Below, in pieces: positions 1 through 11,748 of a DNA stretch of 64,000 bases. This DNA is from Cyathus striatus. Taxonomy: Eukaryota > Basidiomycota > Agaricomycetes > Agaricales > Nidulariaceae. Below the pieces are notes generated by a model. It did not search any database. It had not been told where the DNA came from and saw only the letters and a program-made list of their open reading frames with translations. Position numbers and translations under genes: made by a program. The stretch lies in assembly GCA_025738555.1 (NCBI GenBank), contig JAOVFP010000002.1, forward strand, positions 186,001 through 250,000, in the 5' to 3' direction. Within the stretch, counting starts at the first letter, position 1. The number at the start of each line of letters is the position of its first letter.

Positions 1-1793
1 AAGAACTCGCGTTAAGAAGACCGTCAATGACACCTCTGCCTTGCGAAATCACGAGGGGGAGACGCCGCGGGAGCATATGGAGCCGCCTAGGTGTATTCTG
101 TCTACCATGATGATATGCGTGACCTTGCGCGATGGTGAACGATAATAAGTGGAGCTTCAAGATTGAATACTGAAGACTAAACAGGGGTCCGGTGATCAAA
201 TTGACTATTGGATAGATAACGTAGCACTGTACCCTTTTTAGCCTCTTTCACTATAACAGATATATTTTGTAGAATGAAGTTTCCCTATACACTGAAGAGG
301 TCCTATATAACGCCGTGCGATGTTCTGATATTCGACAGTAAGAAGCGATGACTGGTATATATGTATACACTCTACATTTAACCATTAGTAAGCCTCCCTG
401 CATGTATCGTTACCACTCACCTGTATCTCACACCCCACCCTCTACCTTCACACCCCAGACCAATCTTTCACCCAACGAACTCACAAAGCTCAACCCGTAG
501 CGTCATAGCAAATGAAGGATCACAGCCCTCGATACCATCCCTACCCTATTAAACCTATCCATCTCCTTCATCTTCTCCACGCGCGTCCTAGACCCCGTAA
601 ACATGAGGGGGTGAAAGAGGAGGCGTGATGGCGGTGGCAATGGCAGTTGAGGTCGGTGCAGAGGTGTAGGGTCGTATGCTCGACATGCTCTACTCAGCGA
701 GCTAGGGAAAGCTGAGGGAAAGCTTAAAGGAGGCTTGAGGATCTCAATCACTAGTGAACAATGGAAGTACACCGCTCACCTAAATCTACGCTTTCATCGC
801 TGTATGCAGTAGGCGTAATGTAGCAGAATTGTTTCTGGATGACATTGAGAACCTTGGACTAGATTTCACTTCTCTATGAAATAATTATACAGGGGTGGAA
901 CGTCGATGAGTCATAGATTGAGTTGGATGGTGTCCATTGTGTGTGGAGGACGGGGCTGGCGATGAGGAAGGGGTTGGAACTTGAAGCTGAAGGGCCATCG
1001 ATGACGGAGACCAAGAGTTGTGCAGCAACGGGTGTTTGTACTTGTATATTACAAACCTTCGGCATTACAAAGTGACAAAGTAAGAACAGTACGTATCCAG
1101 TATTCCAACATGACTCGAACAGTACTGGGAATAGAGTAGTTAAAGAGGCCGAAGATTTTTATACTGAATCAAACGACGTCAATGGGGTACCGCCGGCAGG
1201 AAACATCACGGCGCATCAACAGCCTCGCGTGGATCGCATAAGCAACCCCGGACCGTGATCTAACAGGTCTCGGATATCCTCGTCTTATTATCCAATAATG
1301 CATCACCTCCTACCAAAAATTTGGCCAACATAACAGGTGCTTATACTGCCATTTCTGTAAGAAGCAGGACATATATAGGCTACTGTTGCTAGTGCTTCAA
1401 CCTGCCATACGACCGGTGAAAATAGAATAAAGCATCAGTTTCAGCAAGGGTACACCACGTATCGAAAGAAACTAGTTCTTACTTGAATCATCGAGATATC
1501 ATCAAAAGACCTTGAAATTATCTATTCTATTTTTTACCTAATATTCCTTAAATGTTTCTGTGAATGTTGAATGCGAACGTCCACGCGGTAGTTTATAGCC
1601 TTGTTATAACCGCTCTCATTTTGGGATGGTACGGCGTTCGTCATATGATACTCATAGTCACATCCCATGGACCATTATTATATTATTCTACCTTGTATAA
1701 TACGTATATTCCGACCCAGGTGAAATTATTCCGTGTCTGTACTACTGTGAAACAATACAGACTAATAGCAAAGAAAAGAGCCAATTTTATCTG
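1..1793. other. Non-coding region, no gene recognised
   Basis: Short open frames occur on both strands (for example 503-772 minus and 1564-1797 plus), but none has a recognisable domain, a convincing start context or a splice pattern. The stretch 430-480 is C-rich on the plus strand. Nothing else stands out. Confidence 0.5.
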
Positions 1794-2492
1794 TTAATTT
1801 TCTTCAAATATACCAATAACTTGATCTTTCACTTCCTTCGTAACATCTTTCCACTTATTCTCCAGCTCTTGCTTCACATTATCAAACAAGACAAGATCAA
1901 ACCTGTCTCCAGCCCACAATCCCCTAAGAATATCAGGAGCATTGGTCCGTTGGCATATCATTGCATGTGGATCTGAGGACCAACAGATATAAAAGAGAAG
2001 CATCTGTCCAAATAACGACTGTCCGTCACTGCTTTTGGCTGCACCATCTCCTCGAATATACACCTTCTTCGACAAATTTCTTAGAACGTACTTGGCATGC
2101 CAGTCTTCATCAGGATGATCCCATTCAAAATAAACAGTCTCATAAGACTTATCCAGACTTTCGCGTAAACTCGCGCCGTGCTCCCCCGATTTCCACTTCC
2201 AAAGTCCATATCCAGATTCCCCAACGTCCCTATGTTTCTTGAAATATCCCACCGCAACAAGTTCCTCTTCTGTAAAAAGATTCCTCGGGAGGTCGTTTAC
2301 TTTTGTGTAGTCACCCATGCAGGTGATTCGGTCTCCTGCCCAGCTCTCGGAGATGTCGCCGTTCCCTCTGCGAAGTTTGTCGAGGAAGATGGTCGGTTCA
2401 GGTCCGAAGAACCAGTGCTGTATTTCGGAACCAATGGAGAATTCTAGGATCACCCCTTTGTCGATATTGTATATGTACCAACATTGGCCCAT
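1794..2492 (-). CDS. MGQYW-type basidiomycete protein of unknown function
   Basis: Intronless 232-residue protein beginning MGQCWYIYNIDKG. I recognise the opening as the signature of a large, lineage-expanded agaricomycete family usually starting MGQYW..[VI]N.D. No function is established for that family to my knowledge. The residues are mixed and Trp-rich (WKWKSGEHGAS, FEWDHPDEDWH, LRGLWAGDRFDLV), with no signal peptide, membrane helix or nucleotide-binding motif, so a soluble intracellular protein is likely. Two similar patches, SWAGDRITC (about 51-59) and LWAGDRFDL, suggest internal repetition of a W-A-G-D-R motif, which is also a family habit. The first ATG is chosen because the signature begins there and a TATA-like box lies upstream. 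It stands alone, with no operon-like partner. Confidence 0.8.
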   Translation of the reverse strand: MGQCWYIYNIDKGVILEFSIGSEIQHWFFGPEPTIFLDKLRRGNGDISESWAGDRITCMGDYTKVNDLPRNLFTEEELVAVGYFKKHRDVGESGYGLWKWKSGEHGASLRESLDKSYETVYFEWDHPDEDWHAKYVLRNLSKKVYIRGDGAAKSSDGQSLFGQMLLFYICWSSDPHAMICQRTNAPDILRGLWAGDRFDLVLFDNVKQELENKWKDVTKEVKDQVIGIFEEN

Positions 2493-2553
2493 TTTGAATA
2501 GGTGGTGGTGGTGGTACGAAAGTAAGATTAGAAGTAGCGAGTGTTAGTGATAT

Positions 2554-2565
2554 CTCTTTTATAGG
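2554..2565 (-). promoter_or_regulatory. TATA box of the MGQYW-type gene
   Basis: On the minus strand the sequence reads CCTATAAAAGAG, a strong TATA element about 65-72 bp upstream of the ATG at 2492. The stretch between is rich in T and C, like other leaders in this window. Confidence 0.55.
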
Positions 2566-3422
2566 ATTGCAGGATATTCAGTTAAATCTATATGTCGTTT
2601 TAGTATACATTCGACGATTAATTCAACAATTTTAAATTAAAAGCTTGAATAAAATAGTGGTTGATAACGTATATCCAACCTGTTTCTGACGTGAGTAGTA
2701 CGTCTTCAATTGGTAACGGGTGCGCGAAAATAAAATAACGGTGAACGAACAAGTGAAGAGAAACACTCGAACCAAAGAACTTCAAGCCTGAGTTCGGGGA
2801 CGGATCCTGACTCGATACGACCCATGACTATATTCAAATTCCAGCCAACGCACCTAAACACGACAAAGACAAATCGACAAATCATTGAGGGTACGGCTTT
2901 CGCATCCGAGCTGAAGCGCTGACGCATGTCTCTAAGCGCCTGACGACTCGAACACTTAACATGGCAAGTGGCACGTGATCAAGGAAGCACAGTAATTATT
3001 TCAACTGAAATTGCGAACAAATTGTAAATTCGACACGGCGCACACATTCAGGTGAATAAAGAGCTTGAGGAAAAGCTGCTGCTTTATTAAGGTGATGTTG
3101 GTGGGATAGTAGTTGAGCGCTGAGACTAGACCACGTTGATCCGGCCAGAACAAGTGGGATATGTAATCCACGCACAGCTCGTTATTGGAAATGTTACCAA
3201 AGTTTTCTGCGGATCGTTCTTGTGTATCGAGCAATGAAAATAGAGAGAATTGCAGTGAAAATTAGAGAAAGCGTTGATACCACAGAGATTCACCTTTCGT
3301 GAAAAGAGGAATGACAGATCATTGTCGGTGGGTAAGAGTGCGTGACGTAACTAATTACCCGGTACCACTTATATGGTAAGTACTGCTAAGTAACATTGTT
3401 TGCCAGCCGCTCCAACCACATA
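2566..3422. other. Non-coding spacer
   Basis: Minus-strand frames at 2706-2927 and 3001-3234 show no domain or splice logic. No repeat was recognised up to the MITE that starts at 3423. Confidence 0.4.
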
Positions 3423-4241
3423 CACACGGGTCACAAAAGTGATGGCAGTTCCCACGCAAAAGGAGAAGATGTTAAAAGTAAATGCTCATTCACTTGTTTA
3501 ATGTTGTGATATGCCTGTTTCAAATAACTAGTTCTATTTAAGTATGTAACACACCTTACTAATTTTCTTATAGAAATCCCCATAATAGAATTTTTCTTGA
3601 GATATTCTTGAGATATGGTCTTTCTAACATACACTATAACATAGTAAAATATAATTTGAAAAGGACATTCCAATATGAAAATATGATGCAATAAAAATGA
3701 GCTTTCATCTTCAGGTCTGTGAAATTCAGAAATCATGATTTGTGCTCTTTATTAGCTGTTGGAATCGCTGAGTATTTCGTCAACATATGTGTGAGTTATG
3801 CTATTAACAAAGTATGATTAAACACAGTGACACTGATTCAATCTAAGAGAAATATTCTATAGTAGAGGATGAAGCACATAAGTGAACCAAGTGTAATAAA
3901 TATTATGACTCTTATTTCGGACGATGAATGGCACAATATTTATATAATTTTGGAGTTATATTATATGTCATGTATACTATGTCTCAAAAAATTCATGGCA
4001 TTCCGAAGCCCACATGAAAATATATCAGTCAATCAATTATTTACAGAATGAGATAGCAGACTCATAGGGAAATGGCTTATAACACACCACTGAGTTATTG
4101 TATCACTATGAAATTGGGGCATCCTACTTATACAGTCATTTACTACAGATATTAAAAGTTATAAGTTATTCGGAGTGTTGTGTGATATCCTATAATGTCT
4201 CCTGAAGTGTGGGAACTGCCATCACTTTTGTGACCCGCGTG
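3423..4241. mobile_element. TA-flanked MITE (mariner/pogo-like), 819 bp
   Basis: The ends are inverted repeats of about 33 bp. The left starts CACACGGGTCACAAAAGTGA and the right, read inward, starts CACGCGGGTCACAAAAGTGA; both continue to GCAGTTCCCAC. Each end is bordered by TA (3421-3422 and 4242-4243), the target duplication expected for Tc1/mariner/pogo transposition. The interior is AT-rich and has no transposase, so this is a non-autonomous element. Superfamily is inferred from TIR plus TA only. Confidence 0.75.
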
Positions 4242-4243
4242 TA

Positions 4244-5482
4244 TACCACGTGCTCTGTGATATTTGTTTCCCCGATTTCCCTCAGAAATTATCGACATCG
4301 TGAGTTTTGTATTTGATTAACACTACTCCCTTCCACGGGGCTCGTAAGCACTCACTAGTTCCAATTACGAGCTTCAACGTTTATTGAAGTTGCTTAGGTA
4401 AGCCAATTCTCAGTTGCAATTCTGGCAGCTTGAAGTTATTCAGCCAACTAAGACATCACTTGAAGGATTAACTATATATATATTTATAGGCACCTATCTA
4501 AGCTGGTACTTCATTGGTTGGGTTCTCCACATAACGAATTCATGTATACGTTTATGACTGTCAAGGAGTTATTGTACGACTTACATATATGAAGTACAGT
4601 GAAATGAAGAGGTGAACAAACGTTATCACTTTTTCCAACTCCGTAGCACCTTGAAGAAATCGACCATTCTTCCGGTGGATCCTATTTTTGAGCCTACCAT
4701 TAAAATAATATTACTTTGAAGACATTAAATACTATAAAGTGGGGTAAAATATTATGTTGTCACCGATGGCCTGCGCTTGCAAGTTTGGCAACACTCGCTG
4801 CACCGCACTCTTACGTGCACGATGCGTAAACCTTAGGTAACTTGAGCTTCTGATGGGGAAAATTTGAAGTTGGTAGTGTGATGAAGACGACACCCTTGTA
4901 CCCGACGTACTGGAAGGCGAAGGAGGGATATACAGCCTCGTGTCGCGAGAGAGAACAAGATGGGTGAGACACCAGTGAGGTGTACAATTATCCCTTTCGC
5001 CAACCCTCTCCCATTCTTTGCCTTGGAATAGGCATAGGGGATAAGCTGCAGTGGTAAAAGGGGAAAGACAACGGGGCATTGTAGTTTGCAGTTCGTCCGC
5101 TGCTTAAATCTTGCAACTTGTGCTTACCTGACATCTACCGTGGGAGATAAAAACGTTATTGAGCACGTGATAGATCGTTAGCATGTGTCAACTATCTCAA
5201 AGAGCTCACGCTAAAGGTGATCGCTGTGAGAAGTAGCTCCGCTCTGAGCTCAGGAAGTAGCGGAAGTCACTGCGAAATTGGGTATCCACCAACTTTTTCT
5301 AGTTTCATAGAATCTTTTGATAACGAAATGCAACAAGTATTATTACTGATAAACCACAAATAAATTTGCTGAAATAAGATATTATAACTATAAAGCAAGT
5401 CCTTTCAAAGCTACTAAAACTTCATACGCTTAAACGCTAAATAATTATTTGAGTATCCCATATCCATTGCGCCTCTTTTACT
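4244..5482. other. Non-coding spacer
   Basis: A 115-codon minus-strand frame (4732-5079) has no family resemblance, and its composition looks accidental. The rest is AT-rich with nothing recognised. Confidence 0.4.
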
Positions 5483-6632
5483 TTACCTCCTCCCCCTCAA
5501 CGTTCTCGGGCCTTGATCTTGGTTATCCTGCTTCCATTTCGCCATTTTTTCTTTATATTCTTGTCGTAGTTCTTCGGCTTTGTCGAGGAATGGTTGCTTC
5601 CGTTCCTATAAAAAATAGAGATGACGTATAAATATAGATGTGAGATCCGGTAATAACATCTTTCACTCACTGAGCTCAGCATTTTCCAATCCTTATTAAC
5701 TTTTTTTCGCACCTCATTCTTCGTTAAATCGGTGAAACGTTCCTCAACAATAGGACCATATTTTCGGAAAAAGAGAAAGTTGGCTTTCAAAGGGTTCTTC
5801 GGAGATCCATCGTCATTGTTTTCTTGATAGAGATCTACAGTGTAATTCTAGAATGAGTATTCTATAGTGAGAAAGATATATAACTCACCAAAGGGCGCGA
5901 ATGAAACCGTCGGTATTTCTAGAATTTCATCAAGATTTGGTATGATGACCTGTGCTTCTTCCTCCCGTATTTCGTCAAGTGCTTCCGTATTCGCAATCCG
6001 TCTACGCTTTCCCGGTTGTTTACTTCCTTCGCCTATGTTATGAAGTCCTTGTGCCGACCGGAAATCTGGCTCTTGATCATCATCCGAACCACTGTACTCC
6101 ACCAATTTCCTCTTTTCTAAAGATTTGCTTCCCTTCGGTTCCTGCGCAGCTTCATCTTCCTCCAAGACGTTACGATCTAGTAAGAAAGTACAGGAAATTT
6201 GAGTTTACAGTGAATATTTAACAGCCCGAAACAGTGGCTGACTTACCAGCTAGGTCGGAAGTGGACGTGATCTGCTGATTAGGCAATGGAGAACCTATAA
6301 GGAATGTTAGAACAAGGATATGAATATGAGCTGGGTTATGACTTACCATCTTTCGCCGAAGGGGTTTCTATAGAAATTTCGAGTATACGATGAGAAATTG
6401 TCAGTCGCGAATGGTGGCTGACTTACCTGCGTGTGTGAAGGAGGACCCTACTATTTGGAGATTCTGTGGAGGAGCTATAGATAATGTTAGAACAATGAGA
6501 TGAATGTGATTGGTTGGTGACTTACGAGCGTCCGTAGCAGTGGACTGGGGGTTGTTCGTTCGGGAACTTGAGTCTATAGCGGAAGTTTGAATATGCAGAT
6601 GAATGCTAAAAGTTAATATACTTACGATCCAT
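5483..6632 (-). CDS. HMG-box DNA-binding protein with modular 48-nt exons
   Basis: Eight exons can be joined with GT..AG introns and consistent phase: 6632-6626, 6573-6526, 6474-6427, 6367-6347, 6294-6247, 6176-5889, 5834-5671 and 5605-5483. This gives 248 residues. The last two exons encode an HMG box (about residues 165-235): GSPKNPLKANFLFFRKYGP, then NKDWKMLSS joined to ERKQPFLDKAEEL and EYKEKMAKWKQ. Pro, Phe and Trp fall where HMG boxes have them. The N-terminal half is Ser/Pro/Thr-rich and probably disordered; the middle has acidic and basic patches (KQPGKRRRI, a possible nuclear signal). The usual role is bending DNA in chromatin or transcription, in the nucleus or mitochondrion. The first exon codes only ATG GAT C; an in-frame ATG at 6785 could give a longer start. 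Exons 2, 3 and 5 are all 48 nt. Confidence 0.75.
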
Positions 6633-6925
6633 AATAATGACCACAACACTTCCACTCGCAGGTGTAAACGACTGAAGGTCGGCAGAGGAAGATAGAAATG
6701 GTGGTGTGAGGGTGGAGGTGGTAAAGAGATTAAGGAAGATTTGACTTGGACAGAGTTGATCGAGGAGAGGCTGGAAGCTAATCATTCTTAACACGTGAAC
6801 GCAGTCTCACGATACCGACCAGCTTCCGGTCGGGGCTGTATTACTCTAAATTTAGCATGAATCAACGACCGAGTGTTTGTTGATACATATTTACATCTCA
6901 GAGTCTGGCATACCAGTGTAACAAA

Positions 6926-8174
6926 CACTGCGGGAGGTGGCTTATATAAGTTAAGAATATTGCGTGAGCATTTGACTATTAAACTAGAAATAATATCAGA
7001 TTTTAATCTCAGAGTTTATGGTGAGTAATTCTGTATTATATTCTTTGATATGAGCAATTTTTATCTCAAAGATTTATTTTAAATATCTTCAGCATATTGC
7101 TTTCGGATAAATTGTGATCTTAAGGAGAATATTTTAGTAATTTATCTTACATATGTCTCATGATTAATCTGTACATAAGATCATGTAATAAAATATCAGT
7201 AAATTCTCAGGTCTTATTAATGAGAAACTGTCAGAATATATAGAGAAGATATGTCAAAATTAATCAGAATTTACTCAGGATATAACCCCAGAGTATATTG
7301 TGATCAGCGTGCAGGTGCATCAAGGTATAATCTTCCATTTATGGCATTCCCCTTGAGCTTTGAAGTCGTGTGAAGTTCAAAACGGTAGTGTGACTTAATG
7401 TGACAACAAGTTTGCAATTCCCTGATTTTCGAGTTAGCACGTTTGCAAATATTCTTGAACGACAAGATCTAGGAATATTTTTATAAAACTTGGAATTTTG
7501 GTACCTCAGAAGGAGTACTACAACATATCAAAAGTATGAGGCGATTGAAAAAGAGATGAAGAATTCTGAAGGGGTTTCGTGAAAAGTTTGCAATACCCTG
7601 ATTCAGACATTGACAGTATCCTAAAGCAAGCTTCATGCTTTCAACGCCCGCTTCGTGGACTAATCACACTGTGTCTTCGAGAGAGATGTGGGTACGAGCC
7701 AAAAGACATGTCAATGACGGGATATGGGTGCCTATTTAAAAAGGAGAATGCCAGAAATGGAAAAGTATACCTTGATGTGCCTGCCTGCCTGTCGATCACA
7801 ATATACTCTGAGGTTATATCCCAGGTAAATTTTGATAAATTTTGATATATCTTCTCTGTATATTCCGATGGTTTCTCATTAATATGATCTGAGAGTTCAT
7901 TGATATTTTATTCCATGATCTTTATTTACAGATTAATCATGAGACATATGTAAGACAAATTACTAAAATACTCTCCTTAAGATCATGATTTATCCTAAAG
8001 CAGTATGCTGAAGATATTTAAAATAAATCTCTGAGATAAAAATTGCTCATATCAAAGAATATAATACATAAATACTTGCCAAAAACTCTAAGATTAAAAT
8101 CTGATATTTTTTCTAGTTTAATTGTCAAATGCTCACGCAATATTCTTAACTTATATAAGCCACCTCCCGCAGTG
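6926..8174. mobile_element. CACTA-like foldback element with about 430-bp terminal inverted repeats
   Basis: The left end CACTGCGGGAGGTGGC and the right end GCCACCTCCCGCAGTG are exact inverses. The inversion continues, with scattered mismatches, over about 6926-7352 and 7739-8174. The element is bordered by AAA on both sides (6923-6925, 8175-8177). CACTG termini with a 3-bp duplication fit the CACTA/EnSpm-like superfamily. The 386-bp centre has no transposase; an 88-codon plus-strand frame (7579-7845) runs into the right arm and looks accidental. A short direct repeat, tttgcaat(t/a)ccctgatt, occurs in the centre near 7410 and 7588. Confidence 0.8.
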
Positions 8175-8177
8175 AAA

Positions 8178-9989
8178 TAAAGTCACATTCTCGAATAGAC
8201 TGTGACTATGTGACTCGGGTCCATGCACACAATCTGGCCCATTCACTTATTTGGACGTTGCCATTCAATTTGCGTTTCAGTGAGACTCAATCTGCGCGTC
8301 ATTTGACAGTCAGACTCACCATGCGCTCTTCAACAGCGAGCCAGTTGACATTAAAAATGTTATTCAAGAGACGTTTTCTTTCCTTTTTTTTGGTATGGGT
8401 GTTGACTGAGTGGTTGGTAGGCGCAAGGAACACGGTATTAAAACTTGAGAATTAGGTGTACGAAGCACTCACTCCTTGACCGACCGTTCATGGTATTTAA
8501 ATACAATCAAGAGACATGCCACCCTCTTTTAATCCCTAAAACGATCTCTGAGAATATCCTGAAGCTTACGAAGAGAGCCGCGAGCACGGCTTGGAGATCT
8601 TCTGCAGTGTCGGCAATGCTTCGAAGCGGAGCCGACGAACGGGACGATGTATTTCGACGAGTTACGATGATGGTCGATAATAGTATATATAAGGGGCCAC
8701 GCGCTGCATAAGCGGAACGATCCAATAGAGGGCGCGAAAACAATATAAGCTCAACTAGGATCAATTTACAAGACAAAGGGAAGAATACATTGAATGTACC
8801 GTTCCATAAACATATATGCTAACTTTCCAATGGAACTTCAGGTAACAATAAACTTATGAAAGAGCGGTATCACAGCCTGACAGAGGAAGGCTGGAAGTTG
8901 GAACACGCTATATTTTGGTCGCATGAATTGTCGCATGCCCAGGCCCCAACGCCGCGCTGGCAACAGAAGCTCCTGCCAAACAACACCAATAAACGCGTAC
9001 ACAACTACATACGAGAATACCGATTTTGCATGGAGATGGCTATTGAACATCCCAAGACAAGTAACAACCCTTCAATTTTCCTTTGTTCCGAAGGATAAAC
9101 ATGCAATCAACTCTATCGATATATACAAGTGAAAACCAACAGGGTATGTCAATACAATATCCGGAATTAAACACCTGTTTCTTGAAGGAATTGATGAGCA
9201 CTTGGCATGGGATGTCTTCTATCCACTTTTCCGGAATATTACCACATTTTCATGCGACGGCAATTACATAGAAGACCCAACACCACCCCAGAATCACAAC
9301 ACGATGAGAGAATCTGAACATTCCGATTATATGTCTGAAATAAATACAAGGTTTATCATGTGCAGAAAGATGAATCAAGTATTTTGCAAAATCCTTTACT
9401 CCTTAGCGCACCCAGAAAATGAGAGTCAATGTCAACTTCAAAAGCTGCAACATCAGATTGTTAGAATGAATCTCGAGGCTGGAGAACGCCTACAGAAACC
9501 ACCTTCATCTTTCTCAAAATTTTGAGCTATCTGGGCAAAAATGACAGGCTCGAATCGAAAAAGATAGATTTTTTATTGGAGGTTGAGCATGAGCAACTGG
9601 TGATAATATAGCTGCTCACTATTGTCAATGCTTCAGTTAGTACCAAGATCAAAATCAATTAACAGAGATAAATCGATAATGTATGAGATTCACTAATGAA
9701 AAGTTGTAACAGTACTTCGAGATAGAATTCATATGATCACAAGGTACAGATAAAATTTACACCGCAGCGCAGGCAATCTTCCAGGTGAGAAAATCGTGTT
9801 TTTCATTACCGTATTCCGTTTGAATAGTTTTTAACATGAACCTCGAACGTTCCTCGCGTTTACACTAAATACATGTATTGAGACAATCCTATGTGTTCTA
9901 TCGTTGTTGTTTTTGTGCAGGTTATAAAAATGCAATATTGGACATAAGTAAATTCCTAGTCTCCGTTCTCAATGCTCAGCGCTCATTAA
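8178..9989. other. Weakly coding region, possible gene remnant
   Basis: Several plus-strand frames have ordinary protein-like composition: 8856-9098, and an open stretch from about 9147 to 9525 containing GIKHLFLEGIDEHLAWDV and FYPLFRNITTF. I cannot join them with a convincing intron and recognise no domain. It may be a decayed gene. The stretch 9530-9989 is AT-rich with nothing recognised. Confidence 0.3.
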
Positions 9990-10054
9990 TGACGTTAGCG
10001 TAACACTTGTGACAAATAAGCGCTTTATTTGTCACAAGTGTTACGCTAACGTCA
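9990..10054. repeat. Perfect 30-bp hairpin
   Basis: Arms 9990-10019 and 10025-10054 are exact reverse complements (first arm begins TGACGTTAGCGTAACACTTG) separated by the five bases GCGCT. A related inverted site, ttacgctgacgtca, lies at about 11389-11402, so one arm may be a transposon end facing it. Confidence 0.85.
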
Positions 10055-10760
10055 CATTCTCTGACTTCCAGCATTGGTCCTGCGCTCTCCCTTTCCCTCC
10101 CTCCCCTTCCTCCCTCTCGTGTCGCCTCGTTCCCTCCCTCCACTATCTTCTCCCCTCGCCCTCGTCTGGAAAAATGACGTGTGTCCCGTTCTCTCCCCTA
10201 TCTCCCTCCCTCCCTCCCTCTCCCTCCCTCTGGATCTCCCCCCTACCTCGTCTCGCAAGTGACGCGTACACGGCTATTTCTTCCCCTCCCTCCTCTTCTC
10301 GCCTCGTCTAGCAAGTGACGCGTAGCACCATACATACCAACATCAAACCCAAGACGAGTGCCGCCTCCTGTGCTCCCTCCTTCCCCACCGACTGTGACTC
10401 ATCCCCTCCCTCTCGTCTCGCCAGTGACGCGTGACGCGTATGGCCGATGTCTTGTCCCCTTGTCCCCCTCCCCTCCTCCCCTTCTCCGTCGCATCGTCTC
10501 GTCCCTACCCTCTTATGTGCCACGTGAGCATCCCCGTCCGCTCTGAGTCTCGCCCTCTCTCCTCCCACACCGCCATATCATGATGGACGTCGACGCAACT
10601 GTAACGCTACGCCAGCCACCAGTAAGCCCCCCTCCGTCAGCTCGTTTCCATGTCCCCCGGTAGCTCATATTCCAGCAGCGTCGTCGATGCCATGGTGACG
10701 AAGGCTCCACTCGTATTGCAAGTGACGATCACATTCCCCCTTCTTCTCCCCCCTAGAGTG
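10055..10760. repeat. Pyrimidine-rich tract with repeated GTGACGCGTA motifs
   Basis: The plus strand is dominated by CCCT/CTCC runs (for example 10085-10150 and 10195-10235). The motif (c/a)agtgacgcgta occurs near 10257, 10313 and 10421, the last with a doubled gacgcgt. Long frames on both strands here follow from the skewed composition and are not proposed as genes. Confidence 0.6.
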
Positions 10761-11748
10761 ATAAAAAGGCACGCGCGCTGCCCATCAGCACAAAGAACAG
10801 CCGAACTGGGAGGCAGCGGAGAGATGAGAACGAGGCGGAAGGCTGTTACTGAAAAACGGGAGGGAGAGAGCGTGGGTGGGTAGGCTTTGTTGTGATGCAG
10901 ATGTTGTAGTTAAAGCTGAAGGTCTATGATATCCATCTTAGTTCAGAAGGGAGGAACGAAAGAAAGCGGGAAAACGACTCGCCGTCATCAGATGGTGATA
11001 CGGCTCCTGCTCATTCATCGATGTGAGTAGCTTCAAAGGCTGATTCATCGTCGTTAGGAAGCACGCTATTTCCTTTAGAACCGAGTAGTCCTAGTCCCTC
11101 AGAGTGAATCCATGTACGAGAAGGGCAGTGAGTTGGGCAGTGAATTCTAAGAAATACGTGTTAATAAGGCGAAGGGACACATACTGGGGATATTGACACC
11201 GTACACGTACCGTGACATACGTACCTGTGACAGAACCCACCCCGCTACCTAGCGCCCAATCGACCGCACACCAATCAACCGCTGAGCTGATACCTGAGCT
11301 ACCGATAGCTTGTGAATACTTGTTGAGCGCGCAGAAGTGGGGACACCGAGCGACATGGTCCGGAAGACGTCCCGCCTATCGCCGAACTTACGCTGACGTC
11401 ACATGACTGGCTTGGAGGTATCTCAGGGTATCTCTCTTTCTATACGTGTAATTATTTGTAACTCGCTCCACTATAAAGCAATGCTTGGCAGTCCAATCTA
11501 TGTTGCATCTATATAAATTTACAATGGATAGAAATCTGACTCGGAACCTTTCATAAGTTCATATGAGTGATATCTACTGGCGAACTAGAATAGTTTATAA
11601 TAGCTATGTATATGTATATTATAAATACTGTCGAAAGCATCACTTTGATTAATATCACTGTATACACGCGGACGCAGTGCCTGATGATCTATTTATCATC
11701 AAACCATTCCGATTTCTGTCATGAACACATAATGAACAGCTGTGAATC
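10761..11748. other. Non-coding spacer
   Basis: No gene recognised. The only landmark is an inverted relative of the 9990 hairpin arm at about 11389-11402 (acgctgacgtcacatgac). Confidence 0.35.

Noticed and set aside
7579..7845. 88-codon frame inside the foldback element
   Set aside because: Half of it lies in the inverted repeat and it resembles no transposase.
10052..10710. Overlapping frames on both strands around 10.0-10.7 kb
   Set aside because: They follow from a strongly CT-biased sequence; products are Pro/Ser or Arg/Gly repeats without structure.
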